Positions 6,952-14,176 of a DNA stretch of 30,114 bases are shown in pieces. Where the stretch lies: contig DAOTWP010000170.1 of assembly GCA_034435675.1 (NCBI GenBank), positions 1 to 30,114 on the forward strand, written 5' to 3'. The DNA is from DAOTWP01 sp034435675. GTDB lineage: Bacteria; Chloroflexota; Anaerolineae; Aggregatilineales; Phototrophicaceae. Numbering within the stretch: the stretch's first letter is position 1; the number at the start of each line of letters is the position of its first letter. The notes beneath the pieces were generated by a model that did not search any database, was not told where the DNA came from, and saw only the letters and a list, made by a program, of their open reading frames with translations. The translations under genes were made by a program, and so were the position numbers.

Positions 6952-8892
6952 ATGCGTCGGCTTCTGCTTTTTGCTCTGCTGCTGTTGCTGTGCGTAACAC
7001 CAGCAGTGCCGGTGTTTGCGCAGTCCGCGCCGGAATTTGAACCAGAAGACTGCTGGTTTGATGTCCCGGACGATTTTGATGTTGAGTGTGGGCTGGTCAC
7101 GGTGCCAGAATCGCGCGATCCTGCCATGGCAGACGACAGCAACGAAATTCGTCTCGCTGTCGTGCTGGTGCACAGTTTCAGCGCTGATCCCGACCCCGAC
7201 CCCGTGATTTACTTCGACGGCGGTCCCGGCGGGCATACGCTGGTCTTTGCCGATTTTTATATGCAGGATTTTGCCCCGTTTCTGGAGACCCGCGACCTGA
7301 TCCTATTCGACCAGCGCGGCGTGGGCTTCAGTGAACCAAATTTGAGCTGTCCCGCAGTCACCGAGCTGAGTTATGAACTGCTCGATGCAGACCTGAGTTA
7401 TGAGGAAAGTCTCGAAACTTTCAATGGGGCATATTTTGACTGCCGCGAAACCCTGCTCGCCGATGGCGTGAACATCAACGCCTACAACTCTGCCGAAAAT
7501 GCCGCCGATGTGCGCGACATCACTGCCGCGCTGGGTTATGAGCAGGTCAACCTGTTTGGCATCTCCTACGGCACAAAACTGGGGCTGACCGTGATGCGCG
7601 ACCACCCGGAGATTGTGCGCAGCGCGGTGCTGGACGCGGTTTACCCGCCTAATGTGAACAGCGAAGAAGAATATTTGCCGAATATGGTACGCGCGTTCAA
7701 TGAACTGTTCGATGGCTGCGCACAGGATGCCGCCTGTGCCGCGACGTACCCTGACCTTGAAGCCGTCTTTTACGACACTGTTGACCGGCTGAATGCGTCG
7801 CCCGAGGTGGTGACCTTCTATGACCAGTACACCGGCGAAGACCGGGATGTTTTGGTGGACGGCAATTTCCTGATCGGCGGCTTGTTCAGCCTGCTCTACA
7901 GCACCGGGGACATCCCCGCGCTGCCGGAATATATCTATCAGGCAAGCGCGGGTATCTATGACGGCTTCCTTGACGATGCGATGTTCACGCTGGCATTCAA
8001 CCAGTTTTTCAGCGACGGCATGTTCTACGCAGTGGAGTGCTACGAAGAAGTGCTGTTCAACGAAGGTGGCGCGGTCCTGGACAGTCTCGAAGGGCTGCCA
8101 CCGGAAATCGAAACCTATTACACCGCTGACAACGACGCATACGCCGATGACTATATCGAGTTCTGCAAAGTCTGGACGGACGGGTTGACCGCTGACCCGC
8201 GTGAAAACGAAGCTGTCGTCAGCGACATTCCCACGCTGCTGACCGTCGGCGAATATGACCCGATCACCCCACCCGCATGGGCACGACTGGCGGCAGAAAC
8301 GCTCAGCAGCAGCTACGTCTACGAATTCCCCGGCGTGGGGCACAGCGCCTTTTATGGCGGGGACTGCCCGGCAGAGATGATTTTCAGCTTCATCGAAGAC
8401 CCGGCAACAGAACCGGACGCAAGCTGCATTGACGACATGCCGCCGCCGCAGTTTGCGCAGGCACCCATTACCGAAGTAACGCTGGTCGAATACAGCAGCG
8501 AGGAACTGGGCTTCAGCGGTGTTGTGCCGGAGGGCTGGGAAGAAATCGAGGCGGGCATCTTTACGCCCAATCCGTCCACGCAGATACCCACGCTGGCATA
8601 CCGCTTCCCTGACAGCATTGACGAGTACGTGGAGCGGATTATCTTTGGACCGTCGTACAGCTACACGGAACTGCCGGAGCCAGTAGACCAGATCGAAGCA
8701 AACGGACTGACGTGGGATATTTATGCTATTGAGAACCCTGGTGCGGGCATTTACACGCTGTTTGCCTTCGCCACTGGCGACGATGACCGCGCGTATGTCA
8801 TCGGGGTAGTCAGCGGCAGCGAGGAAGAACGCGAGTTCTTCTATGATGCCCTGCTGATCCCGGCAATCGAGGCATTCACGCCAGAAGCATAA
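6952..8892 (+). CDS. Secreted alpha/beta hydrolase, TAP/prolyl-aminopeptidase-like, with an extra C-terminal domain
   Basis: 646 residues with an N-terminal signal peptide (MRRLLLFALLLLLCVTP, cleavage near VFAQS), so it is probably exported. The alpha/beta-hydrolase core shows the oxyanion loop YFDGGPGG, FDQRGVGFSEP, the nucleophile elbow GISYG (Ser205), the acid in TVGEYDPITPP (Asp436) and the histidine in PGVGHSAF (His464). This arrangement is typical of the tricorn-interacting-factor/TAP and mycobacterial secreted peptidase group, so peptide or ester hydrolysis is likely. Residues ~505-646 form an additional domain starting VVPEGWEE, reminiscent of small secreted PsbP/DcrB-like folds; this is a weak impression. 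I prefer ATG 6952 because AAAGGAG lies 11 nt upstream and the signal peptide starts there; the in-frame TTG at 6946 is an alternative. It is transcribed alone and converges on gcvPB. Confidence 0.85.
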   Translation: MRRLLLFALLLLLCVTPAVPVFAQSAPEFEPEDCWFDVPDDFDVECGLVTVPESRDPAMADDSNEIRLAVVLVHSFSADPDPDPVIYFDGGPGGHTLVFADFYMQDFAPFLETRDLILFDQRGVGFSEPNLSCPAVTELSYELLDADLSYEESLETFNGAYFDCRETLLADGVNINAYNSAENAADVRDITAALGYEQVNLFGISYGTKLGLTVMRDHPEIVRSAVLDAVYPPNVNSEEEYLPNMVRAFNELFDGCAQDAACAATYPDLEAVFYDTVDRLNASPEVVTFYDQYTGEDRDVLVDGNFLIGGLFSLLYSTGDIPALPEYIYQASAGIYDGFLDDAMFTLAFNQFFSDGMFYAVECYEEVLFNEGGAVLDSLEGLPPEIETYYTADNDAYADDYIEFCKVWTDGLTADPRENEAVVSDIPTLLTVGEYDPITPPAWARLAAETLSSSYVYEFPGVGHSAFYGGDCPAEMIFSFIEDPATEPDASCIDDMPPPQFAQAPITEVTLVEYSSEELGFSGVVPEGWEEIEAGIFTPNPSTQIPTLAYRFPDSIDEYVERIIFGPSYSYTELPEPVDQIEANGLTWDIYAIENPGAGIYTLFAFATGDDDRAYVIGVVSGSEEEREFFYDALLIPAIEAFTPEA

Positions 8893-8899
8893 CAGGTGC

Positions 8900-8937
8900 G
8901 GGCACAGCGCAGAACGGACTGATTTTGCGCTGTGCCC
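8900..8937. terminator. Bidirectional hairpin between hydrolase gene and gcvPB
   Basis: GGGCACAGCGCA (8900-8911) pairs perfectly with TGCGCTGTGCCC (8926-8937), 12 bp with a 14-nt loop. It lies in a 54-nt gap between two convergent stop codons. Neither side has a strong T-tract, but position and stem strength suggest it serves both genes. Confidence 0.6.
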
Positions 8938-8946
8938 CGCTATGTT

Positions 8947-10422
8947 CTATTCGCCTTTCAGCACGGGCGCGCAGCACAGCACCAACTGCTTGGCGGCGCG
9001 TACTTCGTCCAGCCGCTTGACCGGCGCCGTGTGCGGCGCGTCGTGCAGCAGGTCGGGGTTTTCGCGCGCTTCGCGGGCGATGTTCTTCATCGCGTCCACA
9101 AATTTGTCGAGCGTCGCTTTCGTTTCCGTTTCGGTGGGTTCAATCAGCAGCGCTTCCGGCACGATCAGCGGGAAGTAGTTGGTCGGCGGGTGGATGCCGT
9201 AATCCATCAGGCGCTTGCTGATGTCCAGCGCGTGAATGCCCGGCGCATCCTCGAAGTGCCCTTCCAGCACAAACTCATGCCCGCAGTAACGTGGATACGG
9301 AATTTTGTATGTGTCCATCAGGCGGGCGCGCACATAGTTCGCGTTCAGCACGGCATACCGCGACACATCCGCCAGCCCTTCGCCGCCATAGGCGCGAATG
9401 TAGGCATAGGCACGGGTGTGCATGCCGAAATTGCCGTGAAATGCCTTCAGCCGCCCGATGGTCTTTTCCGGCATGACAAAGCCGTACAGCGGCGCGTCGT
9501 CCTCATCCTGCGCAGGTTCGACAATGTCCACTACCGGACCGGGCAGGAACGGTTTGAGCTTTTCGTTCACGCCGACTGCACCGCTGCCGGGACCGCCGCC
9601 GCCGTGCGGGGTGCTGAAGGTCTTGTGCAGGTTGTAGTGCATCACATCGAAACCGAGTTCGCCCGGCTTGACGATGCCCATCAGCGCGTTCATGTTCGCG
9701 CCGTCCATGTACATCAGCCCGCCGCAGTCATGCACGGTCTTGATGACATCGAGGATGTGGCGCTCGAACAGCCCCAGCGTGCTGGGCACGGTAATCATCA
9801 TGCCCGCGATTTCGCCGCCCTGTTCCGCACAGACCTTGCGCAGCGCATCCAGATCAACATCGCCGTTGCTGTCTGACGGCAGTTCGATTACGCTCATGCC
9901 CGCCATCGTCACCGTCGCCGGGTTGGTGCCATGCGCGCTGTTGGGCACCAGAATTTTGGTGCGCTTGTCATCACGGCGATCCAGATGATAGGCACGGATC
10001 ATCAGAATGCCCGCGAACTCGCCCTGGGCGCCCGCTGCCGGGGACAGGCTGACCGCCGCGAAGCCGCTGACTTCCGCCAGCCAGTTTTGCAGCGTGTACA
10101 TCACCGCCAGCGCCCCCTGCGCGCCGTCCTGATCGGTGAGAGGGTGCAATTGCGCGAACCCGGCATAACGCGCGACATCTTCGTTCAGCTTGGGGTTGTA
10201 CTTCATCGTGCAGGAGCCAAGCGGATAAAAACCCTTATCAATGCCGTAATTAAGCTGGCTGAGGTTGACGAAATGGCGCACAGCGTCCATCTCGCTCACT
10301 TCAGGGAAATCCAGCGTATCGCGCAGCCAGCCGTCCGGCAGTGCGGTTTCGGGCACATCGCATTTGGGCAGGTTCACGCCCTTGCGTCCGGGCGCACTGA
10401 TATCGTAAATGAGGGATTCCAT
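8947..10422 (-). CDS. gcvPB: Glycine dehydrogenase (decarboxylating) subunit 2
   Basis: 491 residues, the PLP-bearing half of the two-subunit P protein of the glycine cleavage system. It decarboxylates glycine and passes the aminomethyl group to lipoyl-GcvH. YPLGSCTMKYNPK (66-78), the loop SAHGTNPATVTMAG and the PLP motif HYNLHKTFSTPHGGGGPG (Lys267) are all present, and the length is normal for GcvPB. Its ATG overlaps the gcvPA stop by one base (TAATG at 10424-10420), so translation of the two subunits is probably coupled to keep them equimolar. It is the last gene of the riboswitch-controlled gcvH-gcvPA-gcvPB operon and ends at a strong hairpin. Confidence 0.97.
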   Translation of the reverse strand: MESLIYDISAPGRKGVNLPKCDVPETALPDGWLRDTLDFPEVSEMDAVRHFVNLSQLNYGIDKGFYPLGSCTMKYNPKLNEDVARYAGFAQLHPLTDQDGAQGALAVMYTLQNWLAEVSGFAAVSLSPAAGAQGEFAGILMIRAYHLDRRDDKRTKILVPNSAHGTNPATVTMAGMSVIELPSDSNGDVDLDALRKVCAEQGGEIAGMMITVPSTLGLFERHILDVIKTVHDCGGLMYMDGANMNALMGIVKPGELGFDVMHYNLHKTFSTPHGGGGPGSGAVGVNEKLKPFLPGPVVDIVEPAQDEDDAPLYGFVMPEKTIGRLKAFHGNFGMHTRAYAYIRAYGGEGLADVSRYAVLNANYVRARLMDTYKIPYPRYCGHEFVLEGHFEDAPGIHALDISKRLMDYGIHPPTNYFPLIVPEALLIEPTETETKATLDKFVDAMKNIAREARENPDLLHDAPHTAPVKRLDEVRAAKQLVLCCAPVLKGE

Positions 10423-11756
10423 TATTTCACCTCGCCCAGCGCTGCCACCAGCGCATCAATCTCCGCCTTCGCGTTCATTTCGGTCACACACAGCAGCATG
10501 CAGTTCTTCAAATGCGGGTAATCCTGCTCCAGATCATACCCACCGATGATGCCCTCACTCAGCAGCGCCTCGTTAATCTGGCGCACAGGGCGCGGGCAGC
10601 GCACGATGAACTCGTGGAAGAACGGCTTGCTGCGATCTACCGAGAAGCCATTCAGTTTGTCAATCTGGTCAGCGGCATAATGCGCCTTGTGGTAACACAG
10701 CTCTGCCACGCGCCGCATGCCGTACTTGCCCATTAGCGCCATGTGAATGCACGCTGCCAGCGCCATCAACCCCTGATTGGTGCAGATATTGCTGCTCGCC
10801 TTTTCGCGGCGGATGTCCTGCTCACGCGGGCGCAGGGTCATCACGTAGGCGCGCTTGCCGTCCTTGTCCACCGTCTCGCCAACGATACGCCCGGCAATCT
10901 TGCGCACATACTCGCTGCGCACAGCGAAAAAGCCCAGGTACGGACCGCCGAAGCCCAGCGGAATACCCAGCGGCTGCCCTTCGCCAACTACGATGTCCGC
11001 GCCCAGTTCGCCAGGGGATTTGAGCAGTCCCAGCGCCAGCGGGTTGACCACCAGCGCCAGCAGTGCCCCGGCATTGTGGACCTTTTCCGCCAGCGTTTTC
11101 AGGTCATCAAGCTGTCCGAAGAAGTTCGGGTACTGCACCGCCAGCATCGCGGTATTTTCGTCCAGCATGTCCACCAGGTCGCTGATATCGGCTTGTCCCT
11201 TGTCCCCGACGATCTTCAGCCCGCGCCCCTGATGATAGGTGCGCACAACCTCGCGGTACTGCGGGTGAATAGCATGGCTGAGGATAATCTTGGTGCGTTT
11301 GCCACGTCCCACATCCACCGCCACCGTAACCGCCTCGGCAAGGCTGGTCGCGCCGTCGTAGTGGCTGGCGTTGGCGGCGTCCATGCCCGTCAGCGCGCAC
11401 ATCATGCTCTGGTACTCAAAAATCGCCTGCAACGTCCCCTGCGAGACTTCCGGCTGGTATGGCGTATAGGCGGTATAGAACTCGCCGCGCAGCAGCATAT
11501 GGTTCACCGCTGCCGGGCTGAAATGGTGATACGCCCCCGCGCCGCGAAACAGCACAAAATCCTGCGCATGGTCGTTTGCCTCGCCCAGCGCCAGCATTTC
11601 CGCCGCGATTTCCATCTCACTCAGGGCTTCGGGCAGATTCAAACGCGGGAAACGATGCGTGGCGGGCACTGCATCAAACAGGTCTTCAATCGTCGTGACG
11701 CCAATTGCCGCCAGCATCTGCTGGCGTTCAACGTCGGTGTGTGGAATGTAACTCAT
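10422..11756 (-). CDS. gcvPA: Glycine dehydrogenase (decarboxylating) subunit 1
   Basis: 444 residues, the non-PLP-lysine half of the split P protein. It begins MSYIPHTDVERQQML, typical of GcvPA, and contains YTPYQPEVSQGTLQAIFEYQ, GGPYLGFFAVR and SSNICTNQGLMAL, all hallmarks of the family. The ATG has AAGGA about 11 nt upstream. It follows gcvH after a 146-nt gap that contains a short stem (11796-11803 with 11810-11817), possibly an RNA-processing or stability element. The split P protein is the common arrangement in Gram-positive bacteria, Thermus and Chloroflexota, as opposed to the single ~950-residue GcvP of enterobacteria. Confidence 0.97.
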   Translation of the reverse strand: MSYIPHTDVERQQMLAAIGVTTIEDLFDAVPATHRFPRLNLPEALSEMEIAAEMLALGEANDHAQDFVLFRGAGAYHHFSPAAVNHMLLRGEFYTAYTPYQPEVSQGTLQAIFEYQSMMCALTGMDAANASHYDGATSLAEAVTVAVDVGRGKRTKIILSHAIHPQYREVVRTYHQGRGLKIVGDKGQADISDLVDMLDENTAMLAVQYPNFFGQLDDLKTLAEKVHNAGALLALVVNPLALGLLKSPGELGADIVVGEGQPLGIPLGFGGPYLGFFAVRSEYVRKIAGRIVGETVDKDGKRAYVMTLRPREQDIRREKASSNICTNQGLMALAACIHMALMGKYGMRRVAELCYHKAHYAADQIDKLNGFSVDRSKPFFHEFIVRCPRPVRQINEALLSEGIIGGYDLEQDYPHLKNCMLLCVTEMNAKAEIDALVAALGEVK

Positions 11757-11902
11757 ATGCTGTGGAGTCCTTCAATTTAACAACAATAGGCAGCCCTGCT
11801 GCCAGATTGGGCAGCGGCAGAGCACCAGCGGAACACTCACCCTACCAGCCCTGTACCGCCGCGTTATCCCGGTCATTCGCGGAACTGTTCAAACCGGTTG
11901 TT

Positions 11903-12301
11903 TCAGCGTGTCGCGCAGTACGCCTCATACGCCGCCGCATCGAGCAGATCATCGGCGTTCAGGTCTGTCGGGCTGGTCAGCTTGATTTTGATCATCCAGC
12001 CAGCGCCGTAAGGATCGCTGTTGACCAGTTCAGGCGTATCTTCCAGCGCACCGTTCACGGCAGTAACTTCGCCGCCAGCGGGCAGCAGCAGATCAGACGC
12101 CGCCTTGACTGATTCAATCGAGCCGAACGCCTCCCCTTGCTTGAAGCTGTCGCCCACGCCCGGCAGTTCAACATAAACGATGTCGTTCAGCGCATTCTGG
12201 GCAAAATCGCTGATACCAATGGTCGCCGTGTCGCCCTCAACGCGAATCCATTCATCACTTTTTAAGTACTTGAGATCATTTGGAATCTGCACATCTGCCA
12301 T
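11903..12301 (-). CDS. gcvH: Glycine cleavage system H protein
   Basis: 132 residues, the lipoyl-carrying shuttle of the glycine cleavage system. The lipoylation site is Lys66 in GSIESVKAASDL, and IGISDFAQNALNDIVYVELP is the classic N-terminal hammerhead region. The length is normal. The ATG at 12301 has GAGAGGG six bases upstream. It is the first gene of the operon, about 300 nt from the predicted transcription start, with the riboswitch and terminator in between. Lipoate attachment and reoxidation enzymes (lipA/lipB, dihydrolipoamide dehydrogenase) are not in this window. Confidence 0.97.
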   Translation of the reverse strand: MADVQIPNDLKYLKSDEWIRVEGDTATIGISDFAQNALNDIVYVELPGVGDSFKQGEAFGSIESVKAASDLLLPAGGEVTAVNGALEDTPELVNSDPYGAGWMIKIKLTSPTDLNADDLLDAAAYEAYCATR

Positions 12302-12398
12302 GGTTTTCCCTCTCTATACATAGATTTCTTGCAACAAAACTCAGAACTGCCACCCGCAAGGATCACTGCACTGGCAACCCGTTCTACCAACAACGAAA

Positions 12399-12431
12399 AG
12401 AGCGCACAGGCAACATGCTGCTGTGCGCTCT
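12399..12431 (-). terminator. Intrinsic terminator, expression platform of the glycine riboswitch
   Basis: AGAGCGCACAG and CTGTGCGCTCT form a perfect 11-bp stem (12399-12409 with 12421-12431) followed on the minus strand by TTTTCGTT. It lies between the aptamer and gcvH, where a premature terminator should be. A second, weaker stem (12343-12352 with 12372-12385) followed by GAGTTTTGTT could be a backup terminator. Confidence 0.8.
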
Positions 12432-12465
12432 GTTGGTGACCAGGCAGTTCCTTCAGAGTCCTGTG

Positions 12466-12590
12466 CACTGCAAATCCTTTCGCCTGAGAGTTTCACGGTA
12501 TGACCAGCGCAGCACACCGTTTGCCCCTTCGGCGTCCCGTCGCTTCCGGGGGCATCACCACCGGAACGCACGGGCACTCTCTTTGCAGGC
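12466..12590 (-). ncRNA. Glycine riboswitch (single aptamer with possible ghost helix)
   Basis: Read on the minus strand, the leader contains the glycine-aptamer core CGCCGAAGGGGCAA and the 3' conserved block CTCTCAGGCGAAAGGA. P1 is formed by TGCAAA/TTTGCA (12582-12587 with 12469-12474), with AGAGAG directly inside it. A CCCGT/ACGGG stem with a long TTCCGG/CCGGAA arm and an ACGGT/ACCGT arm complete the fold. Only one full aptamer is present. Just 3' of it CTCTG (12458-12454) can pair with CAGAG (12432-12428), resembling the ghost aptamer helix of singlet glycine riboswitches. The second half of that helix overlaps the 5' arm of the terminator. Glycine binding would thus favour read-through into gcvH-PA-PB. 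The riboswitch call is firm; the switching geometry is inference. Confidence 0.93.
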
Positions 12591-12609
12591 ACACAAATTA
12601 TCTACAACG

Positions 12610-12638
12610 ATTATAGCCGACTCTCGTGGCAAGATCAA
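12610..12638 (-). promoter_or_regulatory. Promoter of the gcvH-gcvPA-gcvPB operon
   Basis: On the minus strand TTGATC (12638-12633), a 17-nt spacer and a perfect TATAAT (12615-12610) lie just upstream of the glycine riboswitch. Transcription would start near 12603, about 15 nt before the first aptamer stem. Confidence 0.75.
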
Positions 12639-12670
12639 TTGCCGAGCACCAGCCCGCCAGACCCGTGCTG

Positions 12671-13096
12671 CTAAGATTCGTCGGTCGGCAGTTCCTGCAC
12701 AGGCAGCCAGGCGAACAACTCGCGCCGCACGGCGTCCGTCAGCGCAAGGTTGAAGCTGAGGTGCCCGGTGGCATCCGCAACTATTGTCGGGCGCATCAGC
12801 AGCGTGCCATCGGTTTGCAGCCCCAGCGCAATATAGGCCTGCCCGGTGCCCACCTGGCGCGGCGTTTGCATATTGTTCGCCGGGCGCAGCCGTGCCAGCA
12901 TTTGCACCATATCGTTCAGGCGCGGGCGCACGGCTACCTCCAGCGGTCCAAGGCTGGCAGAAATCACCACATAGGCGCCCTCATGGCGCATAGCGATCAA
13001 CGCGGCATTCTCCTGCTTTTGGTTCGCCGCTGTCAGGTACAGCACCCCTTGTTCTGTGTCGCGCTCAAATGAGTCTAATGTCTGGAAGCTGCGCAT
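12671..13096 (-). CDS. Conserved-looking hypothetical protein
   Basis: 141 residues, beginning MRSFQTLDSFERDTEQGVLY. No signal peptide, membrane segment or motif I recognise. It is a soluble, alternating hydrophobic/polar protein with likely beta-strands (GAYVVISASLGPLEVAV, GHLSFNLALTDAV) and a C-terminal amphipathic part (RRELFAWLPVQELP). The ATG at 13096 is the only possible start, because an in-frame stop lies 11 codons upstream. The Shine-Dalgarno match (GAAAGG) is distant and poor. It ends 33 nt before the gcv promoter on the same strand, so it could be co-transcribed into gcv at a low level. The frame is supported by codon use like that of its neighbours; function unknown. Confidence 0.6.
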   Translation of the reverse strand: MRSFQTLDSFERDTEQGVLYLTAANQKQENAALIAMRHEGAYVVISASLGPLEVAVRPRLNDMVQMLARLRPANNMQTPRQVGTGQAYIALGLQTDGTLLMRPTIVADATGHLSFNLALTDAVRRELFAWLPVQELPTDES

Positions 13097-13229
13097 CGCC
13101 GTGTAACTGCTACCTTTCTCAATTTACACAAACCCGGCTGAAATCTTGCCGTGACTGCGGTTTGCCCGCAAACGCCCGGCACTGCAACATCAACTGACCG
13201 GGCGAATCGGCAGGAATGAATTTTGACCG

Positions 13230-13238
13230 AGTATAACA
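13230..13238 (-). promoter_or_regulatory. Extended -10 upstream of the 12671-13096 gene
   Basis: TGtTATACT on the minus strand, with no -35. It would give a ~127-nt leader for the hypothetical gene; the leader holds a small stem, GTTTGC/GCAAAC (13160-13173). The rest of the 385-nt gap 13097-13481 holds the oxidase-operon promoter and operator described separately, and no gene that I can support. Confidence 0.3.
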
Positions 13239-13323
13239 CAGGACGCCAGCCCGCCGCAGACCACCTGGCACCAGCGGCAGCCGCAGCGCGTGCGAATTTT
13301 ACCCCAGTGCGAAAGATTGCTTA

Positions 13324-13351
13324 AGATCAATGACAATCGTCATGGTGATCT
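13324..13351 (+). promoter_or_regulatory. Inverted repeat over the -35 of the oxidase operon, Fur-box-like
   Basis: AGATCA-ATGAC (13324-13334), AATC, then GTCAT-GG-TGATCT (13339-13351) form an almost perfect interrupted palindrome covering the -35 hexamer. The central AATGACAATCGTCAT matches the Fur-type core AATGATAATCATTAT at 12 of 15 positions. A metal-responsive Fur-family repressor is therefore plausible, but the regulator is not identified here. Confidence 0.45.
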
Positions 13352-13358
13352 GTATAAA
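13330..13358 (+). promoter_or_regulatory. Promoter of the cytochrome oxidase operon
   Basis: ATGACA (13330-13335), a 17-nt spacer and TATAAA (13353-13358): each hexamer is 5/6 to the sigma70 consensus with ideal spacing. Transcription should start near 13365, leaving a leader of ~115 nt before the cytochrome c gene. Confidence 0.65.
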
Positions 13359-13481
13359 AATGTCACATGTGGTGAACATGGGGATGTTGTAGGATGGCGC
13401 TTGTCGTGGTATGCTATCTCATCAGTCACTCATTTTACTCAACACACTGTTACAGGTATCGGCACACCGAAGGAAGAAGGT

Positions 13482-13949
13482 ATGTGGAAAATCGCACGCC
13501 TCGCGTTACTGTTGATCATTGGGCTGGTCCTTGCTGCCTGTGGGCGTGGGGACATTTTCGCGCCGACACCCACGTCGGTCTTGTTCGAGGCTTCGCCAAC
13601 ACCGCGCGCTACGCTTGATCCGGTGGTCGCGGCTGCACAGGCAGCAGAACGCGGCGAAGTGATTTTTAACACCATGTACCCGCAGGCGGGGTTTGCCTGT
13701 GTCACCTGTCACAGCACGACTGACGCCCGCCTGACCGGACCGGGCTTTGCCGGGTTGGGCGCACGTGCCGGAACGCGCGTTGAGGGGCAAAGCGCAGAAG
13801 ATTATCTGCATAACTCGATTATCAATCCCAACGCCTTTATCGTTCCGGGGGAGCCGGTCTACCCGCCCAATCTGATGCCACAGATTTATGCGGAGCTGTT
13901 TTCTGAGCAGCAGATTAACGATCTCATCGCCTACCTGCTGACACTATAA
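13482..13949 (+). CDS. Lipoprotein mono-haem cytochrome c
   Basis: 155 residues. A hydrophobic N-terminus ends in the lipobox LAAC (Cys20), followed by a Pro/Thr-rich tether, so the haem domain is anchored on the outer face of the membrane. CVTCH (Cys73, Cys76, His77) is the haem-c attachment site and NLMPQIY (Met132) the probable sixth ligand. The end EQQINDLIAYLLTL is the usual cytochrome c C-terminal helix. Gene order (immediately before the CuA oxidase subunits) suggests it delivers electrons to the oxidase. A 64-residue longer frame exists, but ATG 13482 has GAAGGA seven bases upstream and starts the lipoprotein signal. Confidence 0.9.
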   Translation: MWKIARLALLLIIGLVLAACGRGDIFAPTPTSVLFEASPTPRATLDPVVAAAQAAERGEVIFNTMYPQAGFACVTCHSTTDARLTGPGFAGLGARAGTRVEGQSAEDYLHNSIINPNAFIVPGEPVYPPNLMPQIYAELFSEQQINDLIAYLLTL

Positions 13950-13999
13950 CCGGGGCAAACCTCTCAGTCTTTATTTCTTTCAGGGGGTACTAAGACGTT

Positions 14000-14173
14000 A
14001 TGGAAAATCCATCTGTGCCAGAAAACCACCACGACACGCCTGAACAGAGCGAACATACATCACGCTGGGGCGCGCCCCGCGGCGCGTTTGCGTTTGTGCT
14101 GTTGATGCTGATCGTCTATGCGGTCTACTTCTTCATCGAATGGGCAAACATCATCGGGCGTGGAGGCGCATAA
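14000..14173 (+). CDS. ba3-type oxidase small subunit IIa-like protein
   Basis: 57 residues: a charged, His-rich N-terminus, then one transmembrane helix (GAFAFVLLMLIVYAVYFFIEW) and a short GRGGA tail. The PRGAFAFVLLM...VYFF pattern matches the single-helix subunit IIa of Thermus ba3 oxidase (CoxIIa family), which substitutes for the missing first helix of subunit II. Its place, three bases before the CuA subunit gene and after the cytochrome c gene, agrees with that. AGGGGGT lies about 13 nt upstream of the ATG, further than usual. It is short enough for automated calling to miss. The membrane protein is near certain; the IIa assignment rests on pattern and context. Confidence 0.82.
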   Translation: MENPSVPENHHDTPEQSEHTSRWGAPRGAFAFVLLMLIVYAVYFFIEWANIIGRGGA

Positions 14174-14176
14174 CCC

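Noticed and set aside
7303..8343. 346-codon minus-strand frame over the hydrolase gene
   Set aside because: Shadow frame without recognisable features; the hydrolase triad on the plus strand decides.
10743..11780. 345-codon plus-strand frame over gcvPA
   Set aside because: Antisense shadow with Arg/His/Gln-rich sequence; gcvPA is certain on the minus strand.
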